DNA of 31,001 nt, from positions 1 through 31,001 of the forward strand of contig CAJUFM010000034.1 in assembly GCA_910585745.1 (NCBI GenBank), given 5' to 3'. Under the pieces are notes generated by a model. That model was not told the origin of the DNA. It made no database searches and saw only the letters and a program-made list of their open reading frames with translations. This stretch comes from an uncultured Eubacterium sp. GTDB lineage: Bacteria > Bacillota > Clostridia > Lachnospirales > Lachnospiraceae. Position numbers and translations under genes: made by a program. This document shows, piece after piece, positions 29,962 to 31,001 of the stretch (position 1 is the first letter of the stretch; every line of letters starts with the position of its first letter).

Positions 29962-30672
29962 ATGGAAGATAAGGTTACGGTGTGGGTGGCGGTTGTTGTG
30001 ATCGTTGTGTTTATCTGTATGACAGGCTGTTTCTTTTTTATGCTACGTAAAATACGGCATCTGGAAGCACAGAAAAGGGGATATCAGAGCATTGTAAACC
30101 AGTCGCTGGAAACCTTTGCCCACGCCATCGATGCCAAGGATCGGGATACCAATGGGCATTCGATCCGGGTGGCTGTATATTCCAGGGAGATTGCCAGGCG
30201 AATGGGGCTGAAAGAGGAGGAGCAGGAGCAGATTTATTATATGGGGATGCTGCATGATATCGGAAAAATTGGGATTCCGGACTCCATTCTCAAGAAACCA
30301 GGAAAACTGACAGAGGAAGAAATGGAAGTGATCCGCAGCCATCCCGCCATTGGTGGTGAGATTTTGAAAGATTTTACTGCGGTAGGTGGTATCAGCGCCG
30401 GGGCAAGGTACCATCACGAGCGGTTTGACGGCACCGGATATAATGAGGGATTGAAGGGCAGGGAAATTCCATTATTTGCCCGGATCATCTGCGTAGCAGA
30501 CTGCTATGACACCATGTCAAGCAGACGGGTATACAAAGAACACAGGGATGAAGAATACATATTGAATGAATTCAAAGAGTGCAGCGGAAAACAGTTTGAT
30601 CCGGATATCGTACCCTATATGATAGATATGATAAAGGACGGGACGGTAAAACAGTGGAATGGCAGGAGTTAG
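29962..30672 (+). CDS. Membrane-anchored HD-GYP-like phosphohydrolase
   Basis: 236 residues: one N-terminal membrane helix (about 7-29), a short coiled linker, then an HD-GYP-type domain. The metal site HDIGK (H98, D99) and HHERFDGTGY (H151-E153) are intact, as is GKIGIPDSIL. The signature reads GYNEG where HD-GYP enzymes usually have GYPxG, so the proline is replaced. HD-GYP proteins hydrolyse cyclic di-GMP or related cyclic dinucleotides; with the altered motif and no receiver or sensor domain the activity is uncertain. GAGGAG precedes ATG 29962. Probably co-transcribed with the HAD gene. Confidence 0.87.
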   Translation: MEDKVTVWVAVVVIVVFICMTGCFFFMLRKIRHLEAQKRGYQSIVNQSLETFAHAIDAKDRDTNGHSIRVAVYSREIARRMGLKEEEQEQIYYMGMLHDIGKIGIPDSILKKPGKLTEEEMEVIRSHPAIGGEILKDFTAVGGISAGARYHHERFDGTGYNEGLKGREIPLFARIICVADCYDTMSSRRVYKEHRDEEYILNEFKECSGKQFDPDIVPYMIDMIKDGTVKQWNGRS

Positions 30673-30766
30673 CCATCGGCTATGCCGGTGTGGCCCACAA
30701 TAGCATTAGCTACAAGAAAAACTTCCTAAATCTAAGAGATGATTACAGACTATAAGTTTTGGAGAA

Positions 30767-30793
30767 AGATACACGGAATGTGTGTCTTTTTTT
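30767..30793 (+). terminator. Intrinsic terminator downstream of the HD-GYP-like gene
   Basis: AGATACAC (30767-30774) pairs with GTGTGTCT (30780-30787), one G-U pair, loop of five, then a run of seven T. It probably ends the HAD/HD-GYP unit. The 94 nt before it hold one small weak hairpin and no convincing gene. Confidence 0.85.
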
Positions 30794-30795
30794 CT

Positions 30796-31001
30796 TTGAC
30801 AGAATGTGTAATAAAATATCCACAATATAATACTGCGGCAGATATTGTGAAGGTTCGTAAATCTACAAAATCACATGTTTCGACTTCACTAAAATTGCTC
30901 GAAGACAAAGGGTTAGTCGAAAAGAAACAGAGTGAAGATAATAAAAAACACATAGAGATATTTTTGTTGCATTCTTTTATTATTTTATATTTGGAAACTT
31001 A
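30796..31001 (+). pseudogene. MarR-type winged-helix regulator fragment, runs off the window
   Basis: An open frame to the window edge encodes LTECVIKYPQYNTAADIVKV, then STKSHVSTSLKLLEDKGLVEKK and DNKKHIEI. This is the recognition helix and wing of MarR-family repressors. The first 30-35 residues of a normal MarR protein are missing; the only ATG in frame (30778) lies in the loop of a terminator. After HIEI the sequence (FLLHSFIILYL) no longer looks like the family. It is AT-rich like the left end of the window. Most likely a broken remnant, though the part beyond the edge is unseen. Confidence 0.6.

Noticed and set aside
30654..30755. Small plus-strand frame (33 codons, GTG start) overlapping the end of the HD-GYP-like gene
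   Set aside because: It reads smoothly but has no ribosome site and no recognisable motif, and it overlaps a real gene; chance is the better explanation.

Overview
The window looks like chromosome of a spore-forming, Gram-positive gut clostridium, most likely Lachnospiraceae. Reasons: a gpr-spoIIP sporulation pair, strong AGGAGG-type ribosome sites, TTGACA-17-TATAAT promoters, GTG/TTG starts, a long-form bacterial prolyl-tRNA synthetase and a MetH without the reactivation domain. Most of the window is ordinary core genome of moderate GC. Both ends (about 1-2400 and 30770-31001) are visibly more AT-rich and hold broken genes.

Left end, 1-2370: a MATE efflux pump sits directly behind an intrinsic terminator. 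It is followed by three gene remnants: a truncated Nim-like flavoprotein, an unidentified C-terminal tail, and a multiply frameshifted alpha/alpha-toroid-type gene. An orphan MerR-like promoter (2442-2472) then precedes a zinc-dependent phospholipase C-like protein and a hotdog thioesterase. Next come a secreted beta-helix protein and prfC on the minus strand, a tRNA-Gln(CTG) with its own promoter and terminator, then guaB and an overlapping membrane-anchored amidase on the plus strand.

Middle, 9100-16700: dCMP deaminase (minus, with a palindrome at its promoter), rpsT (minus, TTG start, long structured 3' UTR), gpr and spoIIP (plus), and a secreted BspA-like leucine-rich-repeat protein (minus). 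A 1990-bp IS1634-type insertion sequence follows. It is flanked by an exact 126-bp direct repeat that duplicates the 3' end of a neighbouring XRE regulator gene. The regulator stays intact, but the element now separates it from the LRR gene it probably preceded directly.

Right half, 16900-30670: an overlapping XRE/LytTR regulator pair; a histidine phosphatase, second MATE pump and proS run, with a short duplicated proS tail; a three-domain metH; two family 2 glycosyltransferases and a LytR-CpsA-Psr protein (cell-surface glycopolymer synthesis); ilvN-ilvC (branched-chain amino acids); a highly structured repeat element of about 200 bp; and a HAD phosphatase with an HD-GYP-like protein. A MarR-type fragment behind a terminator closes the window.

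I see no CRISPR array, prophage or obvious defence system. The points most worth a second look are the long IS target duplication, the structured repeat at 28921-29123, and the terminator that the first MATE gene must be read through.
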